Assembly (NCBI RefSeq): GCF_011009555.1
Contig: NZ_QXHD01000004.1
Location: forward strand, 4,506,120 to 4,570,119
Direction: 5' to 3'
DNA length: 64,000 nucleotides
DNA from: Adonisia turfae CCMR0081
Lineage (GTDB): Bacteria > Cyanobacteriota > Cyanobacteriia > Phormidesmidales > Phormidesmidaceae
Shown piece by piece: positions 62,732 through 64,000 of the stretch. Position 1 is the stretch's first letter; every line of letters starts with the position of its first letter. The position numbers and the translations under genes are program-made. Below the pieces are notes generated by a model. That model made no database searches and was not told the origin of the DNA. It worked only from the letters and a program-made list of their open reading frames with translations.

Positions 62732-63004
62732 ATGTCACGAGTAAAGATTACGGTTTATGGACGGGTGCAAGGTGTGGGCTTTCGTTATCACACACGCCAA
62801 AAAGCACAAGAATTAAAGTTGACAGGCTATGTCACCAATAAGCCTGACCATACGGTAGAAATTGTGGCTGATGGTTCTGATGAGCAGTTAAAGGCCTTGA
62901 TTGAATGGGCAAAAAAAGGGCCTGAACGAGCTAGCGTCAGGCAGCTTGAAGTGGAAGAATGTTTGCCCATCAATCGTTTTGATGAATTTGTTATCGAGTC
63001 TTGA
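62732..63004 (+). CDS. acyP: Acylphosphatase
   Basis: A 90-residue acylphosphatase that hydrolyses acyl phosphates. The signature GRVQGVGFRYHTRQKA (residues about 10-25, with the phosphate-binding arginine) and LTGYVTNKPDHTVEIVADG with the catalytic asparagine are intact, and the end FDEFVIES is typical. It follows dusA by about 120 bases in the same direction. Confidence 0.95.
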   Translation: MSRVKITVYGRVQGVGFRYHTRQKAQELKLTGYVTNKPDHTVEIVADGSDEQLKALIEWAKKGPERASVRQLEVEECLPINRFDEFVIES

Positions 63005-63043
63005 TAGGAAGTGCTCGGTAACGTCTTGACTGCTTCTTAGCGG

Positions 63044-63640
63044 TTACAGCAGCGTGAATACCATGACTAGGCCGATGGTTGCCATGAAGGTCAGGATAAA
63101 AATGTCACGTCTCAAGGTGCCACTGCTAGTTCTGTGAAAGTGACTGCGATCGCTGAGAGTGGCTGCAGCAGCAATGCCACCATCAGGATATCCAAGGGCA
63201 TAGCCATTCGGATTCTGGGTTGGAAACACCGGTATGGTAGTCGGGTAGCTAACATAGGCAGGCTGTTGAGGGGCCAGTTTGGACTCCTCTAACGGCACAA
63301 ACATGGATTCTCGGATAACCAGGTCAATTTCGTAACTGTTCCAGCCTTTCTCCCGCAGGACTGAGGCCGCCGCATCGGGACCACGATTTAAAAAATCCAG
63401 ATCCGATTGACTCGGTTCAGCATGCTCAGAACGCAAAGAGTTAATCGGTGGCCCAAACACCTGTTGTAGCTCGTCCAGTTCCCTGGATTGGGCTTGGATC
63501 GTTTCAAATTGCTGGTGGCTGATGTCAATGTTCTTTAAGACTGCATTGATCTGCTCACAGGACCAGCCGTCTCTACACAATGTACGAGCGGCTCTAATAT
63601 CGATTGCTTGCTCTAAGGCATCATGCTGAACGTGTTTCAT
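63044..63640 (-). CDS. Tail-anchored hypothetical protein
   Basis: A 198-residue protein with two similar helical units (RAARTLCRDGWSCEQINAVLKNI at about 17-39 and SVLREKGWNSYEIDLVIRES at about 93-112), resembling UBA-like or repeated small helical modules. A proline/tyrosine-rich linker and a single C-terminal membrane helix (FILTFMATIGLVMVFTLL) follow. No family recognised. Cytoplasm-facing anchored protein by inference. Confidence 0.65.
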   Translation of the reverse strand: MKHVQHDALEQAIDIRAARTLCRDGWSCEQINAVLKNIDISHQQFETIQAQSRELDELQQVFGPPINSLRSEHAEPSQSDLDFLNRGPDAAASVLREKGWNSYEIDLVIRESMFVPLEESKLAPQQPAYVSYPTTIPVFPTQNPNGYALGYPDGGIAAAATLSDRSHFHRTSSGTLRRDIFILTFMATIGLVMVFTLL

Positions 63641-63854
63641 ATACCCCTAGATTCTTCAGCTACATAGCTAGGTAGATACGCTGGTCTGAGTCGATAGCCC
63701 TTCTTCGACGGTGTATGCCTGCTATGGGTTAATTAGCAGGGTAGCTATATCCAAACCTCAAACTAATCAGGTTTTAAATATGCCTCCCTATGACTACATA
63801 TAAATGACTGGTTCAGAGAACAGTAGTTCCACCTAAAATGACCTTTGAGAAACT
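63641..63854. other. Intergenic region near right edge
   Basis: About 215 bases with no gene or structure that I recognise. It should contain the promoter of the tail-anchored protein gene. Confidence 0.3.
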
Positions 63855-64000
63855 TCATAGCACGTGAAGGATTAATGAAACTCCTATAAAAATTAGTCCT
63901 CCCAGCCAAACCAAGAGGGTGAAGGCTTTGAGTGTGGTCGCCGCAGCGTTTCTACGGGGGGACGGGTGGGGCGGGGTGAGCCGTGGGTGATGACTACGGT
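63855..64000 (-). CDS. Possible 3' end of a membrane-protein gene, cut by the window edge
   Basis: On the minus strand one frame is open from the edge to a stop at 63855-63857 and reads as a Pro/Arg-rich segment followed by a membrane helix (FTLLVWLGGLIFIGVSLIL) and a short tail. This looks like the C-terminus of a membrane protein whose start lies beyond 64000. A second minus-strand frame is also open for 35 codons, so confidence is limited. Confidence 0.4.
   Translation of the reverse strand, partial: RSHHPRLTPPHPSPRRNAAATTLKAFTLLVWLGGLIFIGVSLILHVL

Noticed and set aside
1..64000. tRNA or rRNA genes
   Set aside because: I looked for TTCGA/GGTTC arms and rRNA motifs on both strands and found none that fold convincingly; a tRNA-finding program would be decisive.

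Overview
The window looks like chromosomal DNA of a cyanobacterium, probably a filamentous or otherwise large-genome one. The base for this is frequent HIP1 octamers (GCGATCGC), cyanobacterial families (CP12, RppA/RppB-like two-component pair, DUF1838, DUF2811, DUF4336, GlgA of the GlgA1 type, single-RRM RNA-binding protein, WYL-type CRISPR regulator TIGR03985) and several long gene-poor stretches. I see no rRNA, tRNA or intact transposase gene. Species cannot be fixed from the sequence alone.

Layout. 0.3-6.4 kb: a small membrane protein, a Tat-exported lipoprotein of the nitrate/bicarbonate-binding type without its transporter, argS, and a secreted collagen-like protein. 6.6-9.6 kb: a 997-residue calcium-binding surface or exported protein with SdrD B-like domains, one apparently interrupted by a carbohydrate-binding-like domain. 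10.5-16.2 kb: BaiN-like flavoprotein, YhcG-like PDDEXK nuclease, DoxX, DUF1838 and a lipoprotein. 16.3-18.7 kb: two copies of a 0.67-kb interspersed non-coding element flanking a secreted 18-residue-repeat protein. 19-25 kb: lipoprotein, JmjC/cupin protein overlapping a degenerate receiver, OB-fold protein, rppB/rppA pair with a divergent gene. 25.2 kb: a cluster of DnaA-box-like sites in a gene-free stretch. 26-28.5 kb: ATP-grasp protein and a cysteine-less CP12-like protein.

29-41.2 kb is a type III-A CRISPR-Cas region. A minus-strand operon csx3-ATPase, cas10/csm1, csm2, csm3, csm4, csm5, cas6 ends in the decayed remains of another gene. Facing it is a transmembrane-CARF protein (probable cyclic-oligoadenylate-gated membrane effector). 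Divergent from the operon is a WYL-type regulator, then a CRISPR array of 14 full repeats plus one cut-off repeat. Cas10 has lost its HD nuclease motif but keeps the GGDD cyclase motif, so the system as written would act mainly by signalling: Cas10 makes cyclic oligoadenylate, the TM-CARF protein responds, and the Csx3 ring-nuclease domain switches the signal off. No cas1/cas2 is present.

41.2-48.2 kb is accessory and repeat-rich: three more copies of the 0.67-kb element, an AurF-like diiron oxygenase with an amidotransferase, a thioredoxin-like CxxC protein and an HxlR regulator, a cold-shock-type RNA-binding protein and a second cysteine-less CP12-like gene. 48.4-64 kb is mostly conserved housekeeping: DUF4336, TPR proteins, caspase-like protease, PsiE, glgA, hemC, a TauE/SafE transporter opposite a MarR regulator, sufE, a RemA-like DUF370 protein, rqcH, dusA, acylphosphatase and a tail-anchored protein; the C-terminal end of a membrane protein may run off the right edge.

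The most notable items are the five same-orientation copies of the 0.67-kb element with a conserved long-range stem, the signalling-type III-A locus with its TM-CARF effector, and the pair of CP12-like genes that lack every redox cysteine but share an upstream box.
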